A DNA stretch of 64,000 nucleotides. It comes from Marinovum sp048263515. Lineage in GTDB: Bacteria > Pseudomonadota > Alphaproteobacteria > Rhodobacterales > Rhodobacteraceae. The translations under genes and the position numbers were made by a program. The notes under the pieces are model-generated. The model saw only the letters and a program-made list of their open reading frames with translations. It was not told the origin of the DNA and did not search any database. The stretch covers positions 1-64,000 of the forward strand of contig NZ_JBLXEC010000001.1 of assembly GCF_048263515.1 (NCBI RefSeq). The letters are read 5' to 3'. Shown in pieces: positions 43,015 to 51,996 of this stretch. Position 1 is the first letter of the stretch, and the number at the start of each line of letters is the position of its first letter.

Positions 43015-43956
43015 TCAGCGAACGCCCGTAGCCGACGACGCTCCTGCCCATCTGGAATTGGATAACAGCGCAAGAGCCACATCGCGGGTCAGGTCAAACA
43101 CGACGTTGCGGGCCTTGTTAGGCGGCAGCCGTTTGGAGGACGCCAGACAGACGGTTCGCTGGATAGGCGGATTGACGATCTCTGCGGCGCGGATCGATCC
43201 ACCGAGCACCTCATGCGCAATTGCCGCCTTGGAGACGATCGAATAGCACGATCCTTCCGAAGCAAGTCTGACCAGTACCGACGGTGCGTCTGCCTCGAAC
43301 CGAAAGTTCAGGGCGATGCCGGCATCGCTCGACCATCGTTCGAGGACAAGCCGCAAGCCGTGTGGCGGTCGCGTGCCGACCAAGGGCACTTTGGCAAGCT
43401 GTTGCGCGTCGACCGTGTCACCCTGAACAAGAGGGGCGTCGGCGGCGCCGATAAGGTGCAATCGCTCGGTCAGGAGGGCCTCCGACGTGTGGTCATCGGT
43501 CTCGTGAACGTTGAACAGCACCGCGATATCCGCACGACCCTCGCGCAGGTATTCCGCCAGATCGCCGCTCATGAGCTCGAATATCTGGAGCCGCACGCCC
43601 GGGTATTTCTCTGCCGCGGCCAGCATCAGCGGTGGCGCCAGCACCGGGCAGACCGAGCCGGGCAGGCCCAGCCGGATCTCGCCGTGAATCTCGTCAGTGC
43701 CTCGGCGGTAGCGTCGCTCCGCCCGGTCGACAAGCGTCAGGATCTCGCGCGCATGGGTGCTGAAATCGCGCCCGTTGGCCGTTGCCGAAACACCATGCGC
43801 ACTGCGATCCAGCAACCGTGTTCCAAGCGCGTCCTCGAGCTTTCGCACATGCTGGCTGAGCGCAGGCTGCGCGATATTCAGCGACCTTGCCGCCTTCGAG
43901 AAGCTTCCCAGGTCCAAGACGCGCAGGAAGCTGCGTATATGTTTGTTCTCGATCAC
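43015..43956 (-). CDS. LysR-family transcriptional regulator
   Basis: A 313-residue LTTR with a textbook N-terminus: LRVLDLGSFSKAARSLNIAQPALSQHVRKLEDALGTRLLDR. The effector domain (EIRLGLPGSVCPVLAPPL) follows the usual linker. It is divergent from tctC over a 117-base AT-rich spacer and probably activates the tctCBA, CoA-transferase and lyase genes, responding to the imported acid or its CoA ester. The 224-base stretch downstream (42791-43014) holds no gene I can support. Confidence 0.93.
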   Translation of the reverse strand: MIENKHIRSFLRVLDLGSFSKAARSLNIAQPALSQHVRKLEDALGTRLLDRSAHGVSATANGRDFSTHAREILTLVDRAERRYRRGTDEIHGEIRLGLPGSVCPVLAPPLMLAAAEKYPGVRLQIFELMSGDLAEYLREGRADIAVLFNVHETDDHTSEALLTERLHLIGAADAPLVQGDTVDAQQLAKVPLVGTRPPHGLRLVLERWSSDAGIALNFRFEADAPSVLVRLASEGSCYSIVSKAAIAHEVLGGSIRAAEIVNPPIQRTVCLASSKRLPPNKARNVVFDLTRDVALALLSNSRWAGASSATGVR

Positions 43957-44073
43957 GTAGATATAATAAATTGGAATAATGTGAATATCAATATTGTATT
44001 TCTGTATCGCCGCAACTGTCCCCTAAGATACGAGCAAGGCACGTGCTCTGCGTGCGGTTTGGGAGGAGCCAAC
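43957..44073. promoter_or_regulatory. divergent promoter between lysR and tctC
   Basis: The spacer is strikingly AT-rich compared with its surroundings, with a CAATATTG palindrome and repeated AATA/TATT words at 43965-44005. LysR proteins bind such sites with T-N11-A patterns. No exact operator can be named from one sequence. Confidence 0.4.
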
Positions 44074-45012
44074 ATGAAACATTCACATACTCTCGCGCTT
44101 GCGGCAGCCACAGTTGCGTTCGCCGCGCCGGCCTGGGCCGAGTTCCCGGAAGAGCCGATCAACCTCGTGGTTGGGTTCCGCGCGGGCGGCGGCAGCGACA
44201 CCGCAGCGCGCATCCTGGCGACCGAGATGGAAGCCGCGCTGGGGCAGAAGATCATCGTCGAGAACCGCGGCGGCGCCGGTGGTGCGGTTGCGACAGAATA
44301 CGTCCGCGCGCAAGACCCTGACGGCTACACCATCGGGTTCGCCGTCGCGACGACGTTCTCGTTCACCCCGCTCACCGGCAGCGTCGCCTATACGCCGGAC
44401 GACGTGACCTTCATCGCCACGACACATGGCTATCGGACCGTGATGGCCGCCCCGGCGGATGCCCCGTTTGACGACTGGGCCGGCATGCTCGAAACCGCCA
44501 AGGAACGTGGCTGGATCAACTATGCGTCGATCATTCCGCTGGACCGCGCGCTCATGCAGTATGTCGGCAAAAAGGAAGACATCGCTGTCAACATCGTGCC
44601 GACCCGGGGCGGCGCCGGTGCGCGACAGGCGGTGCTTGGCGGGCATGTGGACCTGGCGTTCTCGGGCTCTAACGCGCTGCCGATGATGGAAGACGGCGCG
44701 CTCAAGGTCGTCGCTGCCCTGAACCCCGAAGGCATCGAGGAACATCCCGGCATTCCGACGCTGGACGCGCTTGGCTATGGCGTCAGTGCCGTCGAGGCCG
44801 CCGTGTTCTTTGGGCCGGACGACATGGATGCCGACGCCGTGGCGACGCTGGAATCCGCGCTGGCAGAGGCCGTGCAATCCGACACCTTCAAGGATTTCGT
44901 GAACACCAAGTTCCGCGGTTTCGAGACCTTCAAGACCGGGACCGAGACCGCCCAAGGCATCGCCTCCGACGCCGAGGCCTATCGCGACCTGCTCGACTTC
45001 ATTTCGGAGTAA
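44074..45012 (+). CDS. tctC: TTT-family periplasmic substrate-binding protein (TctC/Bug)
   Basis: A 312-residue Bug receptor. The signal peptide ends near AWA before EFPEEPINLVVGF. GFRAGGGSDTAARILATEM and VENRGGAGGAVATEYV are the two ligand-binding segments. A GGGAGGAG site precedes the ATG; the frame open further upstream is antisense to lysR and not used. It should bind a carboxylate, probably the hydroxy-dicarboxylate consumed by the downstream CoA-transferase and lyase. It is clearly distinct from the TctC at 6205. Confidence 0.93.
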   Translation: MKHSHTLALAAATVAFAAPAWAEFPEEPINLVVGFRAGGGSDTAARILATEMEAALGQKIIVENRGGAGGAVATEYVRAQDPDGYTIGFAVATTFSFTPLTGSVAYTPDDVTFIATTHGYRTVMAAPADAPFDDWAGMLETAKERGWINYASIIPLDRALMQYVGKKEDIAVNIVPTRGGAGARQAVLGGHVDLAFSGSNALPMMEDGALKVVAALNPEGIEEHPGIPTLDALGYGVSAVEAAVFFGPDDMDADAVATLESALAEAVQSDTFKDFVNTKFRGFETFKTGTETAQGIASDAEAYRDLLDFISE

Positions 45013-45018
45013 GGCGCG

Positions 45019-45531
45019 ATGCCACGTTCTCCCGAAGGGCCCGGCGGCACCGCGTCGCCGGGTCTTGCGACCGACCTGATCCTCGGGATCGTGATTGTCC
45101 TGTTCAGCCTTCTCCTGCTCTTCTGGATCATTCCTGCCCAGGTGAATGACGTGGGGGCCTTCGGGCTTCCGCCCAGCCTTGCGCCCCGCGCGCTGGCCTG
45201 GCTCATGGCCGCACTTGGCGCCGTGCTGATTGCCGGCAACCTGCGTCAGGGTGAGGACGACCCGCTGGCCGGGAGACTGACGTGGCAGGATACCGGGCAC
45301 CTTGCGCTTTGCATCCTTGCGGTCGCGCTGATGCTGATCGTGATGGGGGTGGTCGGAGACGCGATCGGACGGCCTTACTCGGGGTTCTGGATCGCGGCCC
45401 CCCTGGGATTGATCGCATTCACGCTGATCCACACCCGTGCCCCGCTTTGGGCCTATGCATTCAACGCAGTGGCCGCGCCCGCCGTGATCTATGCCGGGTT
45501 CTGGTGGGGCCTGGAACTGCCTTTGCCCTGA
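45019..45531 (+). CDS. tctB: TTT-family small membrane protein (TctB)
   Basis: A 170-residue protein with about four membrane segments, beginning with a polar N-terminus and DLILGIVIVLFSLLLLFWII. The FGLPPSLAPRALAW segment is at the place of the usual G-x-x-P turn after helix one. It starts six bases after tctC and pairs with TctA in the inner membrane. Confidence 0.88.
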   Translation: MPRSPEGPGGTASPGLATDLILGIVIVLFSLLLLFWIIPAQVNDVGAFGLPPSLAPRALAWLMAALGAVLIAGNLRQGEDDPLAGRLTWQDTGHLALCILAVALMLIVMGVVGDAIGRPYSGFWIAAPLGLIAFTLIHTRAPLWAYAFNAVAAPAVIYAGFWWGLELPLP

Positions 45532-45544
45532 CAGGACGCACTAC

Positions 45545-47035
45545 ATGGAACTCATATTCGCAGCCATGCTCGACGCGCTGTCGCTGACGACGTTTCTGTC
45601 GGTCGTGCTTGGCGTCACGATCGGGATCGTGATCGGCGCCGTACCGGGGCTGAATGCCCCCATGGCGATCGCGGTGGCGATCCCGCTGACATTCACGATG
45701 GCGCCGCTCGCGGCAATCGGCATGCTGGTGGGCGTGATGAAAGGCGGCGGCTTCGGCGGAGCGATCGGGGCGATCCTGCTCAATACGCCGGGCGAGCCGC
45801 ACTCTGCGGCGACGACCCTCGACGGCCATCCCCTCGCCAAGGGCGGCAAGCCGCGCAAGGCCTTGCAGACCGCGCTCTATTCCTCGGTGGCGGGGGACAG
45901 TTGCTCGGACCTCGTGCTGATCCTGCTGGCCCCCACGCTCGCAGTTTTTGCCCTGCGGGCCGGACCGGTCGAACTTGCGGCCATCCTGGTGATCTCGCTC
46001 ACGCTGATCGCCTCATTGTCGGGCCGGTCGCTGACCAAGGGGATATTTGCCGCAGCCCTCGGCGCCTTCCTTGCGACCGTCGGGGTGGACCCGGAAACCG
46101 CGTCCCCGCGCTTTACCTTCGGGCAGGTCGACCTTTTCGACGGCCTTCCCCTCGCGGCTGTTGCCATTGGCGTCCTCGCCGTGCCGGAAATCATTCTGAG
46201 GCTGCAGGAGGGCCGTCGCTACCGCCCCGACGCCAGCAAGGTCGTAACCAACAGCGAGGGCGATGACCGCCTGCCGTTCCGCGAATTCCTGACGCTGAGA
46301 CGCACCGTCTTGCGTGGCGCGGGTATCGGCACGGCCATCGGCGCCTTGCCGGGCCTTGGCACGACGCTGGCGGCTTTCCTCAGCTACGCCGCCACCAAAC
46401 GGTTCTCGACAGCGCCCGAGAAACTGGGCTCCGGCGCCACCGAGGGCATTGCGGCGACCGAAAGCGCCAACTCTGCCGTCTCGGGCGCGAACCTGATCCC
46501 CCTTCTGACGTTGGGTATCCCCGGCAACCTCACCGCCGCCCTTCTGGTCGGTGCCTTCCTGATCCATGGCGTGACGCCAGGGCCGCTGATCTTCCAGCGC
46601 GATACATCGCTGATTTACGGGCTCTTTGCGGCAATGATCATGGCCAATGTCATGGTGTTGATCATCGGAAGCGTGGGGCTTCGCGCCTTCGCGCTGATCG
46701 TGAAGGTCCCGCCCTTCGTCATCTATCCCATCGTGCTGCTGCTCTGCGTCGTGGGCATTTACGTGAGCCAGGGCGGATTCTTCGCCGTCGGGGTCATGCT
46801 GGCCTTCGCGGTGCTGGGCTTCTTCATGCTGAAGCTGGAGATCTCCATCGTCTGCTTCATCATCGGGCTCGTGCTCGGCCCGATGATCGAATTGTCGATC
46901 CGCCAATCCGTGATCCTGCTCAGCCGCAATCCCGCTGCCATCCTCGATCACCCCTTCGCGCTCATCCTGTTTGCCGCATCACCGTTCGTGGCGTGGCTGC
47001 TGATCCGCGATCGTAACCGCCTGTCCGACGGCTAA
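45545..47035 (+). CDS. tctA: TTT-family large membrane permease (TctA)
   Basis: A 496-residue membrane protein. The duplicated motifs are IGAVPGLNAPMAIAVAIPLT with GGFGGAIGAILLNTPGEP in the first half and IGALPGLGTTLAAFLSYAATKR with ESANSAVSGANLIPLLTLGIPG in the second. It completes the C-B-A transporter. The ATG at 45545 follows the tctB stop by 13 bases; a longer frame is rejected since it overlaps tctB. Confidence 0.95.
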   Translation: MELIFAAMLDALSLTTFLSVVLGVTIGIVIGAVPGLNAPMAIAVAIPLTFTMAPLAAIGMLVGVMKGGGFGGAIGAILLNTPGEPHSAATTLDGHPLAKGGKPRKALQTALYSSVAGDSCSDLVLILLAPTLAVFALRAGPVELAAILVISLTLIASLSGRSLTKGIFAAALGAFLATVGVDPETASPRFTFGQVDLFDGLPLAAVAIGVLAVPEIILRLQEGRRYRPDASKVVTNSEGDDRLPFREFLTLRRTVLRGAGIGTAIGALPGLGTTLAAFLSYAATKRFSTAPEKLGSGATEGIAATESANSAVSGANLIPLLTLGIPGNLTAALLVGAFLIHGVTPGPLIFQRDTSLIYGLFAAMIMANVMVLIIGSVGLRAFALIVKVPPFVIYPIVLLLCVVGIYVSQGGFFAVGVMLAFAVLGFFMLKLEISIVCFIIGLVLGPMIELSIRQSVILLSRNPAAILDHPFALILFAASPFVAWLLIRDRNRLSDG

Positions 47036-47049
47036 AGGAAAGGAACCCC

Positions 47050-48249
47050 ATGAAGACCCCTTATTCGCCTGATGCCAAAGGCCCGCTCGACGGCCTGCGC
47101 GTCGTCGACATGACACGGCTCGCTGCCGGCAACATGATGACCCACATGCTGGCCGATTTCGGCGCCGACGTGATCAAGATCGAACGCCCCGGCAAGGGCG
47201 ACGATCTGCGCCGCTTCGGCGAAGCCGAAAGCTGGTGGAAGGTCTACGCCCGCTCCAAGCGAAGCATGGAGCTTGATTTCCGCTCGGAGGCAGGGCGCGC
47301 CGTGCTCGACAAGCTGATCGCCAGCGCCGACATCCTCTGCGAGAACTTCGTTCCCGGCACGCTTGAAAAATGGGGGATGGGGCCGGAGGAGCTTTGGCAA
47401 GCCAATGAAAACCTGATCATCGTGCGGGTGTCGGGCTGGGGGCAGACCGGACCCTACAAGGACAAGCCGGGCTTCGGCAGCCTGATAGAGGGCATGTCCG
47501 GTTTCGCCGCGATGACAGGCTGGGAAGACAAACCACCGCTGCTGCCGCCGCTTGCCCTGGCCGACATGGTCGCCGGACTTGCCGGCTTCGGCGGCGTGCT
47601 GTCCGCCGTGATTGCCCGCGACAAGGGCCAGACAAAAGGCCAGGTCGTGGACCTCTCGCTCTTCGAGCCGCTGTTCGGCATCCTCGGCCCTTGGGCGGCG
47701 GCCTATGAGGCGACAGGCAAGGTGCCGCGGCGGACCGGGAACTCCAGCGAAGTCGCGGCCCCGCGCGGCCTCTATCCGACAAAGGACGGAAAATATATCG
47801 TGATGTCGGCCTCCATGCAGTCGATGTGGGAAAAGCTCGCAGCCGCCATCGGACGGCCCGAACTGTGCGACGATCCGCGCTATGCGACCTCGCGCGCCCG
47901 GGTCGAACATGCAGCAGAGCTTGATGCCATCATTGCCGCGAACATGAAGACCCGGACGCTTGACGAAAACCTCGCCCATTTCGAAGCGCGAGGCGTCACT
48001 GTCGGCCCGATCTGCGACATCTCGGACCTGGTCGATCATCCCTATATTCGCGGCCGCGAGGTGTTGCAGGATTTCGAGTGCGACGGCATGGCGCGGTTGC
48101 CCATGCACCAGACCTTTCCGCGTCTGAGCGCCACGCCGGGTGCCGTGCGCGCGCCCGCACCGAGGCTGGGGGAGCACACTGCGGAAATTCTGGCCGAGCT
48201 CGGCATCGATGATCCGGGCCAGGCCCGCCGCGCCAAGGAAGGCGCATGA
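47050..48249 (+). CDS. CaiB/BaiF (class III) CoA-transferase
   Basis: A 399-residue class III CoA-transferase: LRVVDMTRLAAGNMMTHMLADFGADVIKIE, RSKRSMELDF, RVSGWGQTGPYKDKPGFG and the catalytic aspartate in LALADMVAGLAGFG. It is followed with an ATGA overlap by a CitE-like lyase gene. In known systems (succinyl-CoA:L-malate or citramalate CoA-transferases) such a transferase activates the hydroxy-acid for C-C cleavage. It probably uses succinyl-CoA or acetyl-CoA as donor here; the acid is not proven. Confidence 0.93.
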   Translation: MKTPYSPDAKGPLDGLRVVDMTRLAAGNMMTHMLADFGADVIKIERPGKGDDLRRFGEAESWWKVYARSKRSMELDFRSEAGRAVLDKLIASADILCENFVPGTLEKWGMGPEELWQANENLIIVRVSGWGQTGPYKDKPGFGSLIEGMSGFAAMTGWEDKPPLLPPLALADMVAGLAGFGGVLSAVIARDKGQTKGQVVDLSLFEPLFGILGPWAAAYEATGKVPRRTGNSSEVAAPRGLYPTKDGKYIVMSASMQSMWEKLAAAIGRPELCDDPRYATSRARVEHAAELDAIIAANMKTRTLDENLAHFEARGVTVGPICDISDLVDHPYIRGREVLQDFECDGMARLPMHQTFPRLSATPGAVRAPAPRLGEHTAEILAELGIDDPGQARRAKEGA

Positions 48250-49106
48250 CCATGTGGCGCTCTCTCCTGTTCATACCTGTTCTGGAAGAAAAGTTCTTGG
48301 CCAAGGCCGCGAGCCGCGGCGCCGATGCCATCGTGCTCGATCTCGAAGCCGGCGTCGATCCCGCCCGCAAGGTCGAGGCCCGGGTGGCGCTGCCGGGCGC
48401 GGTCTCGCGTCTTGCGCCTGAAGTCGATGTGACGGTCCGGATCAATGCGCTCTGGACCCAGGCGTTTCGCGACCTCGAGGTCTGCGTGATCGACGGCGTC
48501 TCGGCGATCCATCTGCCGCTGTGCGAGACCGCCGCGCAGGTCCATGCCGTCAGTGAGATGATCGGCGAGCTGGAAAGGGAACGTGGCCTGCCTCAGGGAG
48601 AAATCCGTCTCGTCACGTTGCTTGAATCGGCCGGTGCGGTGCTCAATGCGCGACAGATCGCGACCGCCTCCCCTCGGCTCGTCGCCATGACGGTGGGCGT
48701 CGAAGATTATGCGACATCAATGGGCGTTGCCGCCACGCCGGATGTTCTGAAACCTGCTGTTCAACAGGTCAACCAGGCCGCTCGCGCCGCCTCGATCGCG
48801 TCTTTTGCCGTCGCCGCGAGCATGTCCGATTTTCGTGATATCGACGGCCTGCGGGCCGCCGCGTCCTACGCTCGCGCCATCGGGTCCACGGGCGGCTACG
48901 CGGTACATCCGGCACAGGTTGCGGTTCTCAACGACGTCTTTTCGCCCACCGAGGCCGAGCTTGACTGGGCGCGACGTGTCGTCGAGGCAGCCGAAACTGC
49001 CACCAGGCAGGGTCAAGGCGTGACGAAGGTCGACGGCCAGATGATCGATTTGCCGCTGGTGATCCGGGCCCGGTCCATTGTCGCTCGCGGGCAGGCGTCT
49101 GGCTGA
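48246..49106 (+). CDS. HpcH/HpaI-CitE-family acyl-CoA lyase (malyl/citramalyl-CoA lyase-like)
   Basis: A 286-residue CitE-like TIM barrel. RSLLFIPVLEEKFLAKA begins the fold. ADAIVLDLEAGV and RLVTLLESAGAVLN hold the metal-binding acids, and MTVGVEDYATSMG and GYAVHPAQVAVLN complete the active site. Enzymes of this group cleave malyl-, citramalyl- or methylmalyl-CoA to acetyl- or propionyl-CoA plus a 2-oxo acid. With the CoA-transferase it forms a two-step route for the imported acid. It ends the operon. Confidence 0.92.
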   Translation: MTMWRSLLFIPVLEEKFLAKAASRGADAIVLDLEAGVDPARKVEARVALPGAVSRLAPEVDVTVRINALWTQAFRDLEVCVIDGVSAIHLPLCETAAQVHAVSEMIGELERERGLPQGEIRLVTLLESAGAVLNARQIATASPRLVAMTVGVEDYATSMGVAATPDVLKPAVQQVNQAARAASIASFAVAASMSDFRDIDGLRAAASYARAIGSTGGYAVHPAQVAVLNDVFSPTEAELDWARRVVEAAETATRQGQGVTKVDGQMIDLPLVIRARSIVARGQASG

Positions 49107-49358
49107 TGTAGCGGAGGCCCGGCACCGCAATGCGACCACGGCCTCATCCGAGATCTTTCGCCATCACACTCACTGCTCCTGCGCGCAACGAAGGTCGGCT
49201 TACCTGAAGGACTGATGCAGAGGGGACTACCGAAGCACTGCGAAGGGCAGCAATCGCCGGCCGCACCGCAGCGTTCTTGACCAGTGGTAGACGGCGGCTC
49301 AGGCCAGGATCTGTCTTGCGGACCAAGCCGACCGTTCCGTGTCGCAAGCCAGTTTCAC

Positions 49359-49387
49359 TTGACACTCTTCAATCGCATCAATAGTTC
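49359..49387 (+). promoter_or_regulatory. possible arsR promoter
   Basis: TTGACA (49359-49364) and a weak TAGTTC (49382-49387) at 17-base spacing precede the arsR ATG by only eight bases. No ribosome site lies between, so arsR may have a very short or leaderless message. The ATCAATAGTTCTCGAT stretch overlapping it could be the ArsR operator. The rest of the 288-base gap from 49107 shows no gene. Confidence 0.4.
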
Positions 49388-49394
49388 TCGATAT

Positions 49395-49739
49395 ATGGAT
49401 AAAAAAGACGCCCTCGAAGCTTTTGCCGCTCTAAGCCAGTCGACCCGGCTCGATGTGTTCCGCCTGCTGATCAAGGCTGGCGAAGTCGGCATGTCAGCCG
49501 GAGACATCGGCGAGACCCTCGACGTGCGCCAGAACACGATGTCGGCCAACCTCTCGATCCTGGCGCGCTCCGGCCTGGTGCGGAACGAGCGGGAAGGTCG
49601 CAGCATCCGCTACTTCGCCGACATGGACGGTGTGCGCGGGCTGCTGGCGTTCTTGATGGAGGACTGCTGTGCTGGCCGTCCTGAACTGTGCCAGCCCGTC
49701 ATCGACTCGATTGCCTGCCCACAGCCTCAGGAAGACTGA
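49395..49739 (+). CDS. arsR: ArsR-family metalloregulator
   Basis: A 114-residue winged-helix repressor: FAALSQSTRLDVFRLLIKAG, DIGETLDVRQNTMSANLSILARSGLV, then REGRSIRYFADMDGV. The C-terminus has a DCCAGRPELCQP cysteine group that can bind As(III), different from the CVC motif of the E. coli type. It heads arsR-acr3-arsC-arsH and should release its operator on arsenite. The gene ends one base before acr3. Confidence 0.92.
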   Translation: MDKKDALEAFAALSQSTRLDVFRLLIKAGEVGMSAGDIGETLDVRQNTMSANLSILARSGLVRNEREGRSIRYFADMDGVRGLLAFLMEDCCAGRPELCQPVIDSIACPQPQED

Positions 49740-49740
49740 C

Positions 49741-50808
49741 ATGGCCGAAACCTCACTGCCCGCCGCCGCGGGTCTTGGACCCTTCGAGCGCTGGTTGTCG
49801 CTCTGGGTGGCGCTTGCCATCGGGGCGGGGCTCGTGCTCGGCAATCTCTTTCCCGGCCTGTTCGGCGCTATGGCCGGGCTGGAGATCGCCTCGGTCAACC
49901 TGCCGGTGGCCGTGCTGATCTGGGCGATGGTCTACCCGATGATGGTCGGTGTCGATTTCAGTGCGCTGGTCCATGTGGGCGACAAGCCGAAGGGCCTCGT
50001 GGTGACACTGGTGGTGAACTGGCTGATCAAGCCCTTCACCATGGCGGCCTTGGGCGTGCTGTTCTTCGAGCATGTCTTTGCCGGGCTGATCCCGCCGGAG
50101 GACGCGCAGGCCTATCTGGCGGGCGTGATCCTGCTTGGCGCGGCGCCCTGCACGGCGATGGTCTTTGTCTGGTCCAACCTGACGCGGGGCGATGCAACCT
50201 ACACGCTGGTGCAGGTCAGCGTGAACGACGTGATCATGGTCTTTGCCTTCGCGCCCATCGTCGCCTTTCTGCTGGGGGTGACGGATATCGTCGTGCCCTG
50301 GGATACGCTTCTGCTGTCAGTGGGCCTCTATGTCATGCTGCCGCTGGCCGCGGGCTACCTGACGCGCCGCAGCCTCGTCGCGAAAGGCGGCGAAGCCGCG
50401 GTCGAGGCCTTCAAGAGCCGGGTGCAACCGTTCTCGATCTTCGGGCTGCTGGTGACGGTGGTGCTGCTCTTCGGGTTTCAAGGCGAAGTCATCCTCGAGC
50501 GGCCTCTGGTCATCGCGATGATCGCGGTGCCGCTTCTGATCCAGTCCTACGGCATCTTCCTTGCCGCCTACGGTGCGGCGCGCGCCTGGGGCATTCCGTT
50601 CGACGTCGCCGCGCCCTGCGCTCTGATCGGCACCTCCAATTTCTTCGAACTGGCGGTGGCGGTCGCGATCAGCCTGTTCGGCCTGGGGTCGGGGGCTGCA
50701 CTGGCCACGGTGGTGGGCGTGCTTGTCGAAGTGCCGGTGATGCTCTCTCTCGTTGCCTTTGCCAATCGGACGCAACACTGGTTCCCGGCCGCGGATGACC
50801 CGTCATGA
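49741..50808 (+). CDS. acr3: arsenite efflux permease Acr3
   Basis: A 355-residue membrane protein with about ten helices. The conserved cysteine lies in GAAPCTAMVFVWSNLTRGDATYTL, and GTSNFFELAVAVAISLFG is the second hallmark of the Acr3 group. It exports As(III) from the cell using the proton gradient. It starts one base after arsR and overlaps arsC by four bases. Confidence 0.95.
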   Translation: MAETSLPAAAGLGPFERWLSLWVALAIGAGLVLGNLFPGLFGAMAGLEIASVNLPVAVLIWAMVYPMMVGVDFSALVHVGDKPKGLVVTLVVNWLIKPFTMAALGVLFFEHVFAGLIPPEDAQAYLAGVILLGAAPCTAMVFVWSNLTRGDATYTLVQVSVNDVIMVFAFAPIVAFLLGVTDIVVPWDTLLLSVGLYVMLPLAAGYLTRRSLVAKGGEAAVEAFKSRVQPFSIFGLLVTVVLLFGFQGEVILERPLVIAMIAVPLLIQSYGIFLAAYGAARAWGIPFDVAAPCALIGTSNFFELAVAVAISLFGLGSGAALATVVGVLVEVPVMLSLVAFANRTQHWFPAADDPS

Positions 50809-51227
50809 GCGTCGTGATCCACCACAACCCCGAATGCGGCACGTCGCGCAATGTGCTTGCGATCATCAAGGCCTCCGGCGCGGCGCCGGAGGTGATCGAA
50901 TACCTCAAGACCGGATGGACGCGGCCACAGCTGCTGGCGCTCTTCGCCGCGGCCGGTCTGACGCCCCGCACCGCACTGCGCACGACGAAATCCCCGGCAC
51001 GGGATCTGGGCCTGCTCGACCCCGCTGTCAGCGACGATAGGGTCCTGACCGCGATGCTCGCCCATCCGATCCTGGTCGACCGGCCCATCGTCTGCACACC
51101 CAAGGGTGTGCGCCTCTGCCGCCCGAGCGAGACCGTGCTGGACCTGCTCGACAGCCTGCCGCCCGGTCCGTTGGCAAAAGAGGATGGCACGCCACTCATC
51201 GACGCAGAAGGAAATCGCCTTGTCTGA
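50805..51227 (+). CDS. arsC: arsenate reductase (glutaredoxin type)
   Basis: A 140-residue ArsC of the glutaredoxin-dependent type: HHNPECGTSRNVLAIIKASG has the catalytic Cys11, and TPRTALRTTK and LVDRPIVCTPKGVRLCRPSE follow in the right order. It reduces As(V) to As(III), which Acr3 exports. The start overlaps acr3 (ATGA), and the end overlaps arsH by eight bases. Confidence 0.95.
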   Translation: MSVVIHHNPECGTSRNVLAIIKASGAAPEVIEYLKTGWTRPQLLALFAAAGLTPRTALRTTKSPARDLGLLDPAVSDDRVLTAMLAHPILVDRPIVCTPKGVRLCRPSETVLDLLDSLPPGPLAKEDGTPLIDAEGNRLV

Positions 51228-51930
51228 TACCCCGAACCTTCAGGAACGCCATTTTCAGCCGATCGACACGGCGCGTTTGCTGTCGCCCGAACGCGCCTCA
51301 CACGCGCCGCGCATCCTGCTGCTCTACGGCTCGCTGCGAGAGCGCTCCTTCAGCCGCCTGATGACCGAGGAAGCCGCCCGCATCCTGACGCGGCTCGGGG
51401 CAGAGACCCGAACCTATCGCCCCTCGGGCCTGCCCCTGCCCGACGACGGGGATGCGGATCATCCGAAGGTGCGGGAGCTGCGCGATCTCGTCACCTGGTC
51501 CGAGGGCATGGTCTGGTGCTCGCCCGAACGGCATGGTGCGATGACAGGGATAATGAAGACCCAGATCGACTGGATACCGCTGTCGCTCGGAGGTGTCCGG
51601 CCGACCCAAGGCAAGACGCTGGCCGTCATGCAGGTCAGCGGCGGCTCGCAGAGCTTCAACGCGGTGAACCAGTTGCGCATCCTCGGCCGATGGATGCGGT
51701 TGCTGACCATTCCGAACCAGTCGTCCACGCCGAAGGCCTATCTCGAGTTCGACGACACCGGCCGGATGAAGCCGTCGCCGTTCTACGATCGCATGGTCGA
51801 CGTCATGGAGGAATTGATGAAGTTCACCCTCCTCACCCGTGACAACAAGGCCTACCTGCTGGATCGCTACAGCGAGCGCAAGGAGAGCCCGGCCGCACTG
51901 TCGAAGCGCGTGAACCAGCAGGCGATCTGA
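51220..51930 (+). CDS. arsH: ArsH NADPH-dependent FMN reductase (organoarsenical oxidase)
   Basis: A 236-residue flavodoxin-like protein: ILLLYGSLRERSFSRLMTEE binds FMN, WCSPERHGAMTGIMKTQIDWIPLS and QVSGGSQSFNAVNQLRILGRWMRL are ArsH signatures. It oxidises trivalent organoarsenicals and is common with acr3 in alphaproteobacteria. I chose the TTG at 51220, which has AAGGAAA about eight bases upstream, since the conserved protein begins there. Confidence 0.93.
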   Translation: MSDTPNLQERHFQPIDTARLLSPERASHAPRILLLYGSLRERSFSRLMTEEAARILTRLGAETRTYRPSGLPLPDDGDADHPKVRELRDLVTWSEGMVWCSPERHGAMTGIMKTQIDWIPLSLGGVRPTQGKTLAVMQVSGGSQSFNAVNQLRILGRWMRLLTIPNQSSTPKAYLEFDDTGRMKPSPFYDRMVDVMEELMKFTLLTRDNKAYLLDRYSERKESPAALSKRVNQQAI

Positions 51931-51996
51931 TCGACGGCCTGGCAGATCTCCGGGACGCTGTAGCTGTCTGCATGGACGCCTTGTGCGGTCAGCCCG

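Noticed and set aside
43213..45012. Longer reading of tctC starting inside lysR
   Set aside because: The conserved protein begins with a signal peptide at 44074 preceded by GGGAGGAG; the extension is antisense to lysR.
49144..49365. Small minus-strand gene before arsR
   Set aside because: It overlaps the likely arsR promoter and shows no family similarity or ribosome site.
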